64,000 nt of DNA from Rhodocyclales bacterium (GCA_028292485.1 JAQGMG010000046.1:1-64000), one strand, 5' to 3'; positions 39,059 to 48,214 are shown, counted from the first letter of the stretch. Translations and numbers: made by a program. The notes: generated by a model from the letters alone, not told the origin.

Positions 39059-40183
39059 TTACGGTGGTGATTCCTGTCTGTTTGGTGCGTACGATAGCGT
39101 GAGCCCGAAGCCAGGCTTGGCGGCGATGTTGGCGGCGTTGAGTATTCCTCCGTCTCCGAACATCAGTGCAGGCTCGGCGAGATCATAGGCGAGCAGATGT
39201 GTACCAAACGCTCCTTCCTGAGCGATCAGGATGTCGCGCGCGCTCTGGGCGATAGTGAGCGCTGCGCGTGTAAGCAGGCTGGTCTCCCCCACATGGGCAC
39301 CGACGATCATCCCAAGTCCTCGTTCGCGTGCCTCCTTCGCAAACTCTAGCGAACGCAATAGGCCGCCCATTTTTGAGATGCGTAAATTGATTACCCAGTG
39401 GCCTGGTGTATTTGCCAAGGGATCAAGCTGTGCGATGCGTAGCAAGCTTTCGTCGAGAATGATCTTGGCTGCGAGCGATTTCGCTATTTGTTGCATGCCA
39501 TCGAGGCTTCCTGCATGTAGTGGTTCTTCAAGCGCCCAAAACGGATAGTCCAGGGATTCCAGGTGCTGGATGGCTGTCTTGGCGTCGCTCCACAGATTAT
39601 TCGCATCGGCGCGTACCGATAGGGGGGCTATGCCGGCAGCGTTCAGCGCGCTAACTTTGGCGAGGTCACGTTCTCTTTCGCCAGAAAGTTTGATCTTGAA
39701 TTCACTAAAGCCATCCTGGAGATAGTGAGCAAGCAGAGCTTCGAACTGTCTGGTGGGGCTGTCGCCCAGCACTGCTGTATAGCGAAAGTTTTCAGTCAGC
39801 TCTGGCACATCAAGCAGTGCTTCGACCGAACATCCTTGTTCCTTTGCCAGGAGATCGAGCAGCGCCAACTCCACGGCGGTCCACGCCGCAGGATGTACGT
39901 CTATGTCATCACGATGAAGCGAGGCCCAGCTGATCAATGTGCCCAGGTCGCAAATTGTGCGCAGCCACTCGTCATTGTGGCGGGCGATGAATGACTGCGC
40001 ACTTGTCAGGTCTTCCGCCGTGACGTATTCGCGAGGACAGCCCTCGCCGTGACCCAATGCACCAGCCGTGGTACGGATCTCAACCCATATGCTCTGTGTC
40101 GTAACGCGCTCTGCCGAAGCGTGTTTGAAGGCAACCTTGAATGGGATGGCCAATGCTGAAGCCTGGATGGACGCCAGAATCAT
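39059..40183 (-). CDS. Enolase-superfamily enzyme, N-acylamino-acid racemase/dipeptide epimerase type
   Basis: 374 aa, the size of mandelate racemase/muconate-lactonizing enzymes. The MLE-subgroup catalytic set is in place: K-x-K at 163-165 (FKIKLSG), metal ligands Asp193 (RADANNLW), Glu219 or 220 (ALEEPL) and Asp244 (ILDES), and Lys271 on the opposite face (RISKMGG). Lys on both faces is typical of racemases, epimerases and o-succinylbenzoate synthase. It abstracts a proton alpha to a carboxylate, so an N-acyl amino acid or dipeptide is a fitting substrate. Its ATG overlaps the stop of the fusion gene (ATGA), indicating coupled translation. Menaquinone genes are absent nearby, which argues against MenC. 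Confidence 0.87.
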   Translation of the reverse strand: MILASIQASALAIPFKVAFKHASAERVTTQSIWVEIRTTAGALGHGEGCPREYVTAEDLTSAQSFIARHNDEWLRTICDLGTLISWASLHRDDIDVHPAAWTAVELALLDLLAKEQGCSVEALLDVPELTENFRYTAVLGDSPTRQFEALLAHYLQDGFSEFKIKLSGERERDLAKVSALNAAGIAPLSVRADANNLWSDAKTAIQHLESLDYPFWALEEPLHAGSLDGMQQIAKSLAAKIILDESLLRIAQLDPLANTPGHWVINLRISKMGGLLRSLEFAKEARERGLGMIVGAHVGETSLLTRAALTIAQSARDILIAQEGAFGTHLLAYDLAEPALMFGDGGILNAANIAAKPGFGLTLSYAPNRQESPP

Positions 40184-42738
40184 TGCTCAGACCGTTCAAT
40201 GTGGGCATCTAGGTCGAAGCCATAATCTTTTCTGTAGGCTAGCGCTACAGTCTTGAATTGCCCTTCTCGCTGCCCTTGCTTAATGCATTGTTGTTTGTAG
40301 ACTTCTCCAGTATTCGGCAGGAGCCAATAGGCTTCCAGCATCTGCAAGCGATCACTTTCGCGTTTGGCCTGATATTCGATATTGAGATTTGCCAGCTTCG
40401 TGTCGACTGCTTCAGCAAGCTGCATAGCTGTGGGCTTGGCCGCGCGATCTGTCTCAACGTAAAGGCGATAGCGTGATGCTTGTTCATCCGCCAGCATCAT
40501 GACGAAACGTGCTGTGCGCCCCATATGGGCTAGCGTGGCTCGGACAGCCATCAGCACTTGTGCTTCATAGAGTTTTTCGCCGGTAATGTTGGTGACGCCC
40601 TTACCTTTCTGGACGAACTGCAGCAGCGGCGTCTTGTGCAGGAAACCCGTGACTCGCACCAGATCATTGATGAAGTAACGGTACAAGCCCGAAGGCGTCG
40701 TTACAAAAATATAGTAATCGGCTCCTTTGCGAAGCCCGTCGAGCGTTACAAACGCCAGCTTACCGTTGTCCCATTTATCGCGTTCAACGAACTCGAAAAA
40801 ATGAGTATCCAGAGTGGGTAGGCCGCTGCCTGAACGTTTGCCCAGCGTGATGGTGCCGCGAAATTCACTCGATACGTAGCCAAGCTCCAGCACACGCGTG
40901 CATTTGGTCAGTTCGTGGCGTAGCGCGTCAACGGCAACGCCCGCACTTGCGCATGTCCATGTCACGATAAGGCGCAGTGATGGCCACAAATCGGCGATGC
41001 GTGTTGTGCCATGCGGTAATTGGGCGAGGGCCGTCGCACGTTCGGGCAAGGCGCGTAATCGTTTGTGAATCGCGGCGAGAACTTCTACCGGCACCTTGTC
41101 TGCGAGGAAAAACGTACCGTGGCGTAAATCGTCTATCAGCTCGGCATGATGCGCTCGATACAGTTTTGCGAGCATCAGTAGCGTGGTGGGATTGGCAGCG
41201 CCGATGTAGGTGATATCCGGTCTCGCGAGCGCGAGACGCAGGATCAACAGGTACTTAACGAAGCTGTCCTGCACGGTCATCACTATGGCCGGCACGACGA
41301 ATTTCTCGCGGATGGCCGCAGGCGTATTGCGGGCGATTATTCCTGAGGCGGAACCGAACGGTTTGCCATTCGCGAGCAAACCCTCGTAGGCGGGACTGAC
41401 AATGGCGAGAACGCCGCCGGAAAAGGCTTCAGGACACGTGCGTTGCTGGAACGCCACCGCCATTCTGTGAATGTGTTGCAATGATCGCAGATGCGAATTT
41501 GTGAGCGGAACATCTTTCGGGCGACCGGTCGTGCCGCTGGTGCGGACGTAGCGCAGTGGCTTCTCGGCACTGAGTGCGCACTCGTCCCGCTCAATCTCGG
41601 CATCGATGAATGGTCTCAGTGCCTCGTAGTCGCTGAAGGGAACCCGTTGGGCATAATTGCTGTAATCCTGGATACGTGAGAAGCCATGCTCACGACCGAA
41701 TCGGGTATTGCAGTTCTCACGCAGGATACGAGCCAGTAACTCATTTTGTACGCGCATGGGCTGGCGCAGCATTGTTGCGATATGCCAGCCTCGCGTCAGT
41801 AGCCTGAGGCGCAAGGAAAGAGTAACCAACGTATCCGCCAGCCAAGTCTTGAAGCTGCGCTGAGGGATCCCACCGTTTCGGCGAAACGGCTCCGTCATCT
41901 GCGCCAAGAACCCTTTCGGATAGTGGCGATTCATGATGCCGATATCATTGACGGTGTTGTTACGATGCAGATACCAGGTGCCGAACAGTAGATCCCATAC
42001 GATTGTCGTGTTGCCGAAGTTGCACGACGCAGTCTTGGGGTCGCGTGCATGGTGCCAGCGGTGAGTTTCGGCGCTGCCAACCAAGTAGTTAAGCCAGCCA
42101 TAACGCAGCCTCAGATTGCTATGTTGGAAAAAACCATTTACGGAGTACAGCAGAAAGTAACCGGCAATGACCTCAGGAGCGACGCCTAGCAATAGGAACG
42201 GCACTGTGTCCAGTGAGAAGTGCAGCACTTTCTCGAACGGGTGAAAGCGGGCCACATTGAGCACATACAAAATATCGGGCGAGTGATGTACTTCATGCAG
42301 ACCCCATAATGGATTGAAATGGTGGCAGGCACGATGCAACCAGTAGCGCATGAAGTCCACACTCAGCACCATCGCCAAGATTTGCAAGGCCAATGGCCAG
42401 TGATGGGGCCATAGCACGTCATGTGTCCGTCCGTGCCTCCAGGCGGCAAGCACTAACACAAGCGTCGCCGCCAGCAATCTTGGGACCGCTATTTGCACGA
42501 AGGCCATGAACGCAGCGTCTGCCCGAATGTCTGGAAGTCTCGGGCGCCAGTCGTTCCGTTCAGGCAGCCTTAGCTCCAGCGCCACGATAGCGAGGGCCGT
42601 AAGGGTAATGGGGGTATATGCAGCAAGCATTGGCGACCAGCCCGCGGCCAACATTGTTCCAAACATGACGAGTGCGGCCGCCATGAATAGCGGGTACCAA
42701 AGGTAGGGAAGAATGCGTAGGCTCGTCGGCGTGTTCAT
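40180..42738 (-). CDS. Fatty-acid hydroxylase/sterol desaturase domain fused to GH3-type amide synthetase
   Basis: 852 aa. Residues ~10-290 form a multi-pass membrane di-iron domain (PF04116 type) with His clusters H135-x3-HH140, H148-EV-HH152, H206 (FFQHSN) and H226-RW-HH230. Residues ~320-852 form a GH3-family acyl-adenylate domain with the ATP-binding loop RTSGTTGRPKD (399-409), then VTWTCASAG, ELGYVSSE, YYIFVTTPSGLYRYFINDLV and GEKLYE. In plants GH3 enzymes adenylate an acid and join it to an amino acid. The fusion suggests oxidation or desaturation of a lipid chain followed by activation or amidation. The start at 42738 lies 16 bases after the upstream stop; a TTG at 42774 would overlap that gene. 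No known product is claimed. Confidence 0.88.
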   Translation of the reverse strand: MNTPTSLRILPYLWYPLFMAAALVMFGTMLAAGWSPMLAAYTPITLTALAIVALELRLPERNDWRPRLPDIRADAAFMAFVQIAVPRLLAATLVLVLAAWRHGRTHDVLWPHHWPLALQILAMVLSVDFMRYWLHRACHHFNPLWGLHEVHHSPDILYVLNVARFHPFEKVLHFSLDTVPFLLLGVAPEVIAGYFLLYSVNGFFQHSNLRLRYGWLNYLVGSAETHRWHHARDPKTASCNFGNTTIVWDLLFGTWYLHRNNTVNDIGIMNRHYPKGFLAQMTEPFRRNGGIPQRSFKTWLADTLVTLSLRLRLLTRGWHIATMLRQPMRVQNELLARILRENCNTRFGREHGFSRIQDYSNYAQRVPFSDYEALRPFIDAEIERDECALSAEKPLRYVRTSGTTGRPKDVPLTNSHLRSLQHIHRMAVAFQQRTCPEAFSGGVLAIVSPAYEGLLANGKPFGSASGIIARNTPAAIREKFVVPAIVMTVQDSFVKYLLILRLALARPDITYIGAANPTTLLMLAKLYRAHHAELIDDLRHGTFFLADKVPVEVLAAIHKRLRALPERATALAQLPHGTTRIADLWPSLRLIVTWTCASAGVAVDALRHELTKCTRVLELGYVSSEFRGTITLGKRSGSGLPTLDTHFFEFVERDKWDNGKLAFVTLDGLRKGADYYIFVTTPSGLYRYFINDLVRVTGFLHKTPLLQFVQKGKGVTNITGEKLYEAQVLMAVRATLAHMGRTARFVMMLADEQASRYRLYVETDRAAKPTAMQLAEAVDTKLANLNIEYQAKRESDRLQMLEAYWLLPNTGEVYKQQCIKQGQREGQFKTVALAYRKDYGFDLDAHIERSEQ

Positions 42739-42754
42739 AAATGGCGGCAGCGAT

Positions 42755-43222
42755 TCAGTCAACACGGGGCTCAAGGAGATTGTAGACGGCGAGCGTCAAC
42801 ACAAAGCTAGCCAGAAGCACGTGAAAAACCGCGGGAATCCAGGCGCTGAACCAAGCCGAAGCCTCAGGGATTGCGAGCCCAACAACGAGCCGCCAGATCG
42901 AGCCGCCCATATAAACTCCTCCCAGCCATGCCAATACGTTTCCGACACGACGATCGGGACGCAGCGTGCCAGCCTGAATGCGCCACGATAGAAGCACCAT
43001 GGACGTCAATATGACTAGTTGAGCGGACAGGAGCAGCCAATAGGGCAGGTTGCTGCCCTGAAAGGATTCAAAAGGCGGTAGAAAGGGTTGAGCGGCCCAG
43101 TGCTGGAGTGCTTGTCCTGAAACGCGGCATGCGAACAAGAGCGACAAAGCCCACATCAAGCGGGCGTATCGGCGGAATCGGCGAAGCTGCGGGTAGGTCA
43201 AATTGTTTGTGCCGGATGTCAT
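42755..43222 (-). CDS. Small multi-pass membrane protein of unknown function
   Basis: 155 aa with about four hydrophobic segments (near residues 22-34, 60-80, 95-113 and 126-148) and a basic N-terminus (YPQLRRFRRYARLMW). No family recognised. First gene of the three-gene operon; its stop is 16 bases before the fusion gene's ATG. It may help locate or feed the membrane-bound hydroxylase domain, which is inference from position only. Confidence 0.75.
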   Translation of the reverse strand: MTSGTNNLTYPQLRRFRRYARLMWALSLLFACRVSGQALQHWAAQPFLPPFESFQGSNLPYWLLLSAQLVILTSMVLLSWRIQAGTLRPDRRVGNVLAWLGGVYMGGSIWRLVVGLAIPEASAWFSAWIPAVFHVLLASFVLTLAVYNLLEPRVD

Positions 43223-43451
43223 GCAACCAGTCTGCCATGTTCAGGGAGCGGCGGCATTGGTAAGGCCGCGTTTCGCGACTATGCCATGTAGGCAGCCGAC
43301 AGCACCAGTCAGTCGCACTCGTCGCTACCGAAGCGCTCAAGGTTTTATGGCATGGGACTCTTGTCACATGACGATGCCTGACATACCTTTCTGGACCGTG
43401 GGGAGTGCCGGACGCGGGTTTTGAGACAGATCAAGAGGTAACGTACAAGTC

Positions 43452-44225
43452 CTAACGCTTCAGCTTGTACCCCGTCCTGAATATCCACGCTACCACCGCG
43501 AGCGAAGCGCTCATGAAGAGCACTGTCACCGACAGGCTGATACCGATGCTGACGTCGGAGACATCGTAGAAGCTCCAGCGAAAGCCGCTGATCAGGTAGA
43601 CCACCGGATTGAACAGCGACACCTTTTGCCAGAATTCCGGAAGCATGTTGATGGAATAGAAGCTGCCGCCAAGGAAAGTCAGTGGGGTGATGATCAGGAG
43701 TGGTACGACCTGCAGTTTTTCGAAGTTGTCGGCCCAGATGCCGATGATGAAACCGACGAGGCTGAACGTCACGGCCGTGAGCACGAGGAACAGCACCATC
43801 CACAAGGGATGCGCGATACGCAGCGGTACGAACAGGCTGGCAGTGGCGAGAATGATGAGACCGAGGATTATCGATTTGGTGGCCGCCGCGCCGACGTAAC
43901 TCAGCACGATCTCGATGTACGACACCGGCGCCGACAGCAGCTCGTAGATCGTGCCGGTGAACTTCGGGAAGTAGATGCCGAACGAGGCGTTGGAAATGCT
44001 TTGCGTCAGTAGTGACAACATGATCAGGCCGGGCACGATGAAGGCGCCGTAACTGATGTTGTCGATCTCGGGAATGCGTGAGCCGATGGCGCCGCCGAAG
44101 ACCACGAAATACAGCGAGGTGGAGATGACCGGCGAGATGATGCTCTGCATCAGAGTGCGCCAGGTGCGCGCCATCTCGAAACGGTAGATGGCGCGAATGG
44201 CGTGAACATTGAGGTGAGAACTCAT
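43452..44225 (-). CDS. ABC-2 type exporter permease
   Basis: 257 aa with six membrane segments and the family pattern [26 protein letters not shown] and [18 protein letters not shown]. It forms an exporter with the ATPase at 44491. Similar pairs (YadG/YadH type) have no settled substrate. Its start codon lies inside the left arm of the 272-bp inverted element, so the element may have replaced the original start region; a decayed second copy of the 3' end is at 38871. The start at MSSHLNV agrees with related permeases. Confidence 0.9.
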   Translation of the reverse strand: MSSHLNVHAIRAIYRFEMARTWRTLMQSIISPVISTSLYFVVFGGAIGSRIPEIDNISYGAFIVPGLIMLSLLTQSISNASFGIYFPKFTGTIYELLSAPVSYIEIVLSYVGAAATKSIILGLIILATASLFVPLRIAHPLWMVLFLVLTAVTFSLVGFIIGIWADNFEKLQVVPLLIITPLTFLGGSFYSINMLPEFWQKVSLFNPVVYLISGFRWSFYDVSDVSIGISLSVTVLFMSASLAVVAWIFRTGYKLKR

Positions 44226-44488
44226 TTCATGAATACCTGTGAGTGCGACGGCCCTTTTCCGGGATGCAGTGCAAGGCGTGAGGAGCGCTGCTTGGTGTTG
44301 CCAAGTGAGCGACGAGCAACGCAGCAATGCGCCCGGAAAAGAGCCGTCCCTCCGGGTTGCGGTTCAATGCGGCCCCCGCGTCGTTGCGCTCGTCGTTCAG
44401 GAGAACCACCCTGAACTTCCTCGCGGCGCCTTGCGGGCATCCGCATTGAATCACAACGCATCTCACAGGTATTCATGAAATGAGTTCT
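44217..44488. repeat. 272-bp element with 27-bp perfect inverted ends
   Basis: Arms 44217-44243 and 44462-44488 are exact inverse copies (core CTCATTTCATGAATACCTGT). Inside, 44247-44263 and 44332-44348 form a second 17-base inverted pair with one mismatch (core CTTTTCCGGG). No ORF in it looks real. It separates the ABC ATPase stop (44491) from the permease start (44225), genes that usually abut. MITE-like structure is inferred; no target-site duplication is evident. Confidence 0.8.
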
Positions 44489-44490
44489 TA

Positions 44491-45423
44491 TCATTGTTTG
44501 CCCTCCACGAGGCTGACAAAAATATCTTCAAGCGAACTCTGCGTGGTATGCAGATCCTTGAAGCGGATGCCGGCGTCATTGAGTGCCTTGAGCAGATCGG
44601 CGATTTCCACTTTCTCGCTGGCGTCGTAGGTGTAGACCAGTTCGTTGCCGTTCTGCGCCAGCGACAGCTGGTAGTGATCGAAGCCTGCAGGTACTGCTTG
44701 CATCGGTTGCTCCAGCTGCAGAGTCATCTGTTTCTTGCCCAGCTTGCGCATCAGTTCGGCCTTGTCCTCGACGAGGATGATCTGGCCCTTGTTGATCACA
44801 CCGATGCGGTCGGCCATTTCTTCGGCTTCCTCGATGTAATGCGTAGTCAGGATGACGGTCACGCCGGTAGCGCGCAGTGCCCGCACCAGCGCCCACATGT
44901 CGCGCCTCAATGTTACGTCGACGCCCGCCGTGGGCTCGTCGAGAAACAGCACTTGCGGTTCGTGCGACAGCGCCTTGGCGATCATCAGGCGGCGCTTCAT
45001 GCCGCCGGAGAGGGCGATGATTTTGCTGTCGCGCTTTTCCCACAGCGACAGGTCCTTCAGCGTTTTCTCGATGTGCGCCGGGTTCGCAGGCTTGCCGAAC
45101 AGGCCGCGGCTGAACGAGACCGTGTTCCACACCGTTTCGAACGCATCCGTGGTCAGCTCCTGTGGCACCAGGCCAATGACCGTGCGCGCGGCGCGGTAGT
45201 CGCGAACGATGTCGTGACCATCGACAGTGATTTGACCCTCGCTCGGATTGACGATGCCGCAGATGGTGCTGATCAGCGTCGTCTTGCCTGCACCGTTGGG
45301 CCCCAGCAGCGCGAAGATCTCGCCACGGCGGATATCGAGATTGATGTCCTTGAGCGCCTCGAAGCCGGACGCATAGGTCTTGAACAGCTTGCTGACGGAA
45401 ATGATTACTGAGTTGGCTGACAT
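44491..45423 (-). CDS. ABC exporter ATP-binding protein
   Basis: 310 aa. Walker [10 protein letters not shown], signature LSGGMKRRL, Walker B VLFLDEP, H-loop [11 protein letters not shown]. The C-terminal 80 residues are the extra domain of the CcmA/YadG type ending with [12 protein letters not shown]. Cognate permease follows after the inverted element. It is about 110 bases downstream of the second phosphatase/kinase gene when read in gene direction from right to left, but cotranscription is unclear. Confidence 0.93.
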   Translation of the reverse strand: MSANSVIISVSKLFKTYASGFEALKDINLDIRRGEIFALLGPNGAGKTTLISTICGIVNPSEGQITVDGHDIVRDYRAARTVIGLVPQELTTDAFETVWNTVSFSRGLFGKPANPAHIEKTLKDLSLWEKRDSKIIALSGGMKRRLMIAKALSHEPQVLFLDEPTAGVDVTLRRDMWALVRALRATGVTVILTTHYIEEAEEMADRIGVINKGQIILVEDKAELMRKLGKKQMTLQLEQPMQAVPAGFDHYQLSLAQNGNELVYTYDASEKVEIADLLKALNDAGIRFKDLHTTQSSLEDIFVSLVEGKQ

Positions 45424-45534
45424 GAAGCGGTGCCATTGAGTCTGACGGAGTCAGGACGATAGCAAAGCTCGGCGGGCCTGTCGCCCCTTCCGCAGGGGCG
45501 AGGATAAGGTACTGAAATGAAAGGCCGAGCCCGG

Positions 45535-47265
45535 CTAACCGAAGGCGCTGTGCAGGCCCATCAGCACGATGACAATCGCCAGCACCAGCGACACGCCTTT
45601 CCAGAACGCTGCCGGGTGCTGTTCGACCAGTGGCGGGCGACTGCGGTCCAGGAGGTCGACGTTGGGATGTCGCAGGTCGAACACGAATTCCGATAGCTCG
45701 GCATAGCGCTTGTACGGGTCGGGATGCACGGCCTTGCGCAAAGCGCCATCGACCCACACGGGAATCTCCCTGTCATCGTCGAGCACCGAGCGATAGCGCA
45801 GCTTCTTCTGCGCCGCTTTCGTGCGCGACTTCGCCACCTCGGCGCCATAGGGCAGCTTGCCGCACAGCATCTGGTAGGCGATGACGCCGAGAGAGAAGAT
45901 GTCGGAACGCGGCGAAGCGTTTTCACCGAGAAAATATTCCGGCGCGGTGAATTGTGGGGTGCCGAGGATGTCGCCACGGTCGGCAGCGGGTGTCGACTCG
46001 ATCACGCCGGTAACGCGCGTCGAGCCGAAGTCGATGATCTTCACCGTGCCGGTAGCATCGATCATGATGTTCTCCGGCCGCAGGTCCTGGTGCAGCATCT
46101 CCAGCCGGTGGAACGCACGCAAGCCCCTGGCGATCTGCTCGACGATGCCGCGCACGGCTTCGAGATCGGGCCTGGGGTTGTCGGTCATCCACTGTGCCAG
46201 CGTCTGGCCCTCGATGAACTCCGTCACCACGTACAGGTAGTTGCGCTTGCGTGTCTGGCAGGGCTTGAGCACATGTGCGCTATTGATGCGCCGTGCGACC
46301 CATTCTTCCATCAGGAAGCGTTCGAGGTAGTCCGTGTTGCCACCCAGATCTATCGATGGTGTCTTGAGAATGACGACAGCATCGGTCTCGATATCTACGG
46401 CCAGGTAGATGTGACTGCGGCTGCTGCCATGCACCTCGCGCACGATCCTGTAGCCATCGAAAACCGCGCGGGCTTCGAGCATCGGCGGCAGTGGCAGGCC
46501 GGAAAACTGCTGTTGGATCTCGCCGGCCTCGGGGCTCGACAATGCGTCGATGCGCACGATCTGCAGCGTCAGATTGTCGGGGCTTTCGCGCCGGTAGGCT
46601 TCCTCGACAATGGTCTTCGCTGCGACATCGAGTTCGTCCGCATGCTCGCGAATCGCAGCCACGATGAAGCGGGCATCGACGTGCTCATACACGCCGTCCG
46701 TTGCCAGCACGAAGATATCGCCAGTCTCCAGTGGATGCGACTGGTAGTCGATTTCCAGCTGCGGGCTCATGCCCAGTGCGCGGCTCAGGTAGCTTTGTTC
46801 CGACGACGCAAAAACGCGATGATCGTTGGTCAACTGCTCAAGCGAGTTGCCACGCATGCGACAGATGCGCGTGTCGCCGACGTGGAAGGTATGTGCCGTG
46901 GTGGATTTGATGATCAGCGCACTCAGCGTGCAAACATAGCCCTTGTCCTTGTCATAAGGGTTCTGGCTACGCCGGGTCTGCGAATGCAGCCAGGAGTTGG
47001 TCGCGACCAGCACGCGCTGTGCCGAGGTCTTCACCGACCAGGCTTCCGACGTGCAGTAGTAATCTTCGAGAAAGGCCTTCACCGCCGATTCGCTGGCGAT
47101 CTGGCTCACGTCGCTGCTGCTGATGCCGTCGGCCAGCGCGATGGCTATGCCTTTCGAGCGCAGCAGAGGCTCGACAGGAATGCATACGCCATGGAAATCC
47201 TGGTTGATTTCCTTGCGACCCTTGTCGGAGTACTGCCCGGTGGAGATTTTCAATTCGTTGGACAT
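45535..47265 (-). CDS. PP2C-type phosphatase / Ser-Thr kinase fusion, second copy
   Basis: 576 aa, the same architecture as 15600-17297. The PPM part has NQD (21-23), ADGISSSD (45-52) in place of the usual DGVGGH, HVGDTR, ATDGV and DN. The kinase part has Lys301 (VILKTPS), HQDLRPEN (392-399) where HRDxKPxN is usual, and DFG (412-414). A C-terminal membrane helix follows (VSLVLAIVIVLMGLHSAFG). Arg396 replaces the catalytic-loop Lys, so activity may be altered. The start at 47265 avoids including the terminator hairpin of the upstream transporter gene. It follows the formate/nitrite-family channel. Confidence 0.9.
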   Translation of the reverse strand: MSNELKISTGQYSDKGRKEINQDFHGVCIPVEPLLRSKGIAIALADGISSSDVSQIASESAVKAFLEDYYCTSEAWSVKTSAQRVLVATNSWLHSQTRRSQNPYDKDKGYVCTLSALIIKSTTAHTFHVGDTRICRMRGNSLEQLTNDHRVFASSEQSYLSRALGMSPQLEIDYQSHPLETGDIFVLATDGVYEHVDARFIVAAIREHADELDVAAKTIVEEAYRRESPDNLTLQIVRIDALSSPEAGEIQQQFSGLPLPPMLEARAVFDGYRIVREVHGSSRSHIYLAVDIETDAVVILKTPSIDLGGNTDYLERFLMEEWVARRINSAHVLKPCQTRKRNYLYVVTEFIEGQTLAQWMTDNPRPDLEAVRGIVEQIARGLRAFHRLEMLHQDLRPENIMIDATGTVKIIDFGSTRVTGVIESTPAADRGDILGTPQFTAPEYFLGENASPRSDIFSLGVIAYQMLCGKLPYGAEVAKSRTKAAQKKLRYRSVLDDDREIPVWVDGALRKAVHPDPYKRYAELSEFVFDLRHPNVDLLDRSRPPLVEQHPAAFWKGVSLVLAIVIVLMGLHSAFG

Positions 47266-47273
47266 GAGAGGGA

Positions 47274-47303
47274 AAAGCCCCGCCGGAAGTGGCAGGGCTT
47301 CCA
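47274..47303 (-). terminator. Hairpin between the nitrite-type channel gene and the kinase gene
   Basis: On the minus strand AAGCCCTGCC pairs with GGCGGGGCTT (one G-U), followed by TTCCC. The weak T run suggests partial termination, so the kinase gene may still be read from the channel promoter. Confidence 0.6.
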
Positions 47304-47314
47304 TCTTACGCAGA

Positions 47315-48127
47315 TCAGCCCAGCGTGCGCTTCGGTGCCGTTTTTATGTGTGTTGCATACAACGTGAGGCCGGTGAAGGCCAGACCGCCCACCAGATTGC
47401 CCAGCACGGTGGGGATCTCGTTCCAGATCAGGTAGTCCATGATCGTGAAGTGTGCGCCCAGCAGCAGGCCCGAGGGGAACAGGAACATGTTTACGATGGA
47501 GTGCTCGAACACCATGTAGAAGAACAACATGATGGGCATCCACATGGCGATTACCTTGCCGCTGACATGGGTAGATATCATCGCTCCGACCACGCCGGCT
47601 GACACCATCCAGTTACACAGCATGCCGCGCACGAACAGCGCGAGCATGCCGGCCGCGCCGTGCGACTGGTAGCCCAGCGTACGATTCTCGCCGATGACGC
47701 CGATCGCCTTGCCCACCGCATTAGGCTCCACCGAGAAGCCGTACGTGACGTAGATCGCCATCATCACGGCCACCGTGAAGGCACCGAGGAAGTTGCCTGT
47801 GAATACCAGGCCCCAATTGCGCAGCACACCGCCGAGGGTGACGCCGGGGCGCTTGTCGATCAGCGCCAGCGGTGCCAGCACGAAGACGCCCGTCAGCAGA
47901 TCGAAGCCGAACAGGTACAGCATGCAGAAACCCACCGGGAATAGCACCGCGCCCAGCAGCGGCTGGCCGGTCTGCACGTTGATGGTGACGGCGAACCAGG
48001 CGGCCAGCGCCAGGATTGCGCCCGCCATGAAGGCGCGGATCACCGTGTCCCGCGTGGACATGAATATTTTGGATTCACCCGCATCAACCATCTTCGTCAC
48101 GAATTCCGAAGGAACCAGATAAGCCAT
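47315..48127 (-). CDS. Formate/nitrite transporter family channel (NirC/FocA-like)
   Basis: 270 aa with six membrane segments of the FNT fold. Family motifs are visible: AFMAGAILALAAWFAV, NFLGAFTVA, GMLCNWMVSAGV and MPIMLFFYMVFEHSIVNMF. The start at MAYLVPSEF has AAGGAG upstream; the longer frame is not supported. In this nitrogen-rich neighbourhood nitrite is the likely substrate, but formate cannot be excluded. It has a sigma-54-like promoter and an attenuator-like leader. Confidence 0.92.
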   Translation of the reverse strand: MAYLVPSEFVTKMVDAGESKIFMSTRDTVIRAFMAGAILALAAWFAVTINVQTGQPLLGAVLFPVGFCMLYLFGFDLLTGVFVLAPLALIDKRPGVTLGGVLRNWGLVFTGNFLGAFTVAVMMAIYVTYGFSVEPNAVGKAIGVIGENRTLGYQSHGAAGMLALFVRGMLCNWMVSAGVVGAMISTHVSGKVIAMWMPIMLFFYMVFEHSIVNMFLFPSGLLLGAHFTIMDYLIWNEIPTVLGNLVGGLAFTGLTLYATHIKTAPKRTLG

Positions 48128-48152
48128 AACTTCTCCTTGCGTACTGAAAAAC

Positions 48153-48214
48153 AAAAAGGCGCCTATTTCCGTACCTCGGATCGAGGTCACGAAAATAGAC
48201 GCCATCGTCTATTT
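48153..48214 (-). promoter_or_regulatory. Attenuator leader of the nitrite-type channel gene
   Basis: On the minus strand hairpin A is AAATAGAC / GTCTATTT (48214-48193) with hexaloop GATGGC. Hairpin B is GGCGTCTATTT (48203-48193) with AAATAGGCGCC (48168-48158), one G-U, followed by TTTTT (48157-48153). They share 48193-48203, so only one can form. Hairpin A has G at loop position 4 but G, not A, at position 1. Confidence 0.68.

Noticed and set aside
38848-39102. 84-codon plus-strand frame
   Set aside because: It reads the opposite strand of the decayed ABC-2 permease fragment.
39059-40183. Assignment as MenC (o-succinylbenzoate synthase)
   Set aside because: No other menaquinone genes are present, ispB suggests ubiquinone, and the gene is translationally coupled to the GH3 fusion. 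Not fully excluded.
44202-44494. Short frames on both strands in the 272-bp inverted element
   Set aside because: They arise from the palindrome itself; no start signals or protein-like composition.
45724-47367. 547-codon plus-strand frame
   Set aside because: Antisense to the second phosphatase/kinase gene, whose motifs are unmistakable.
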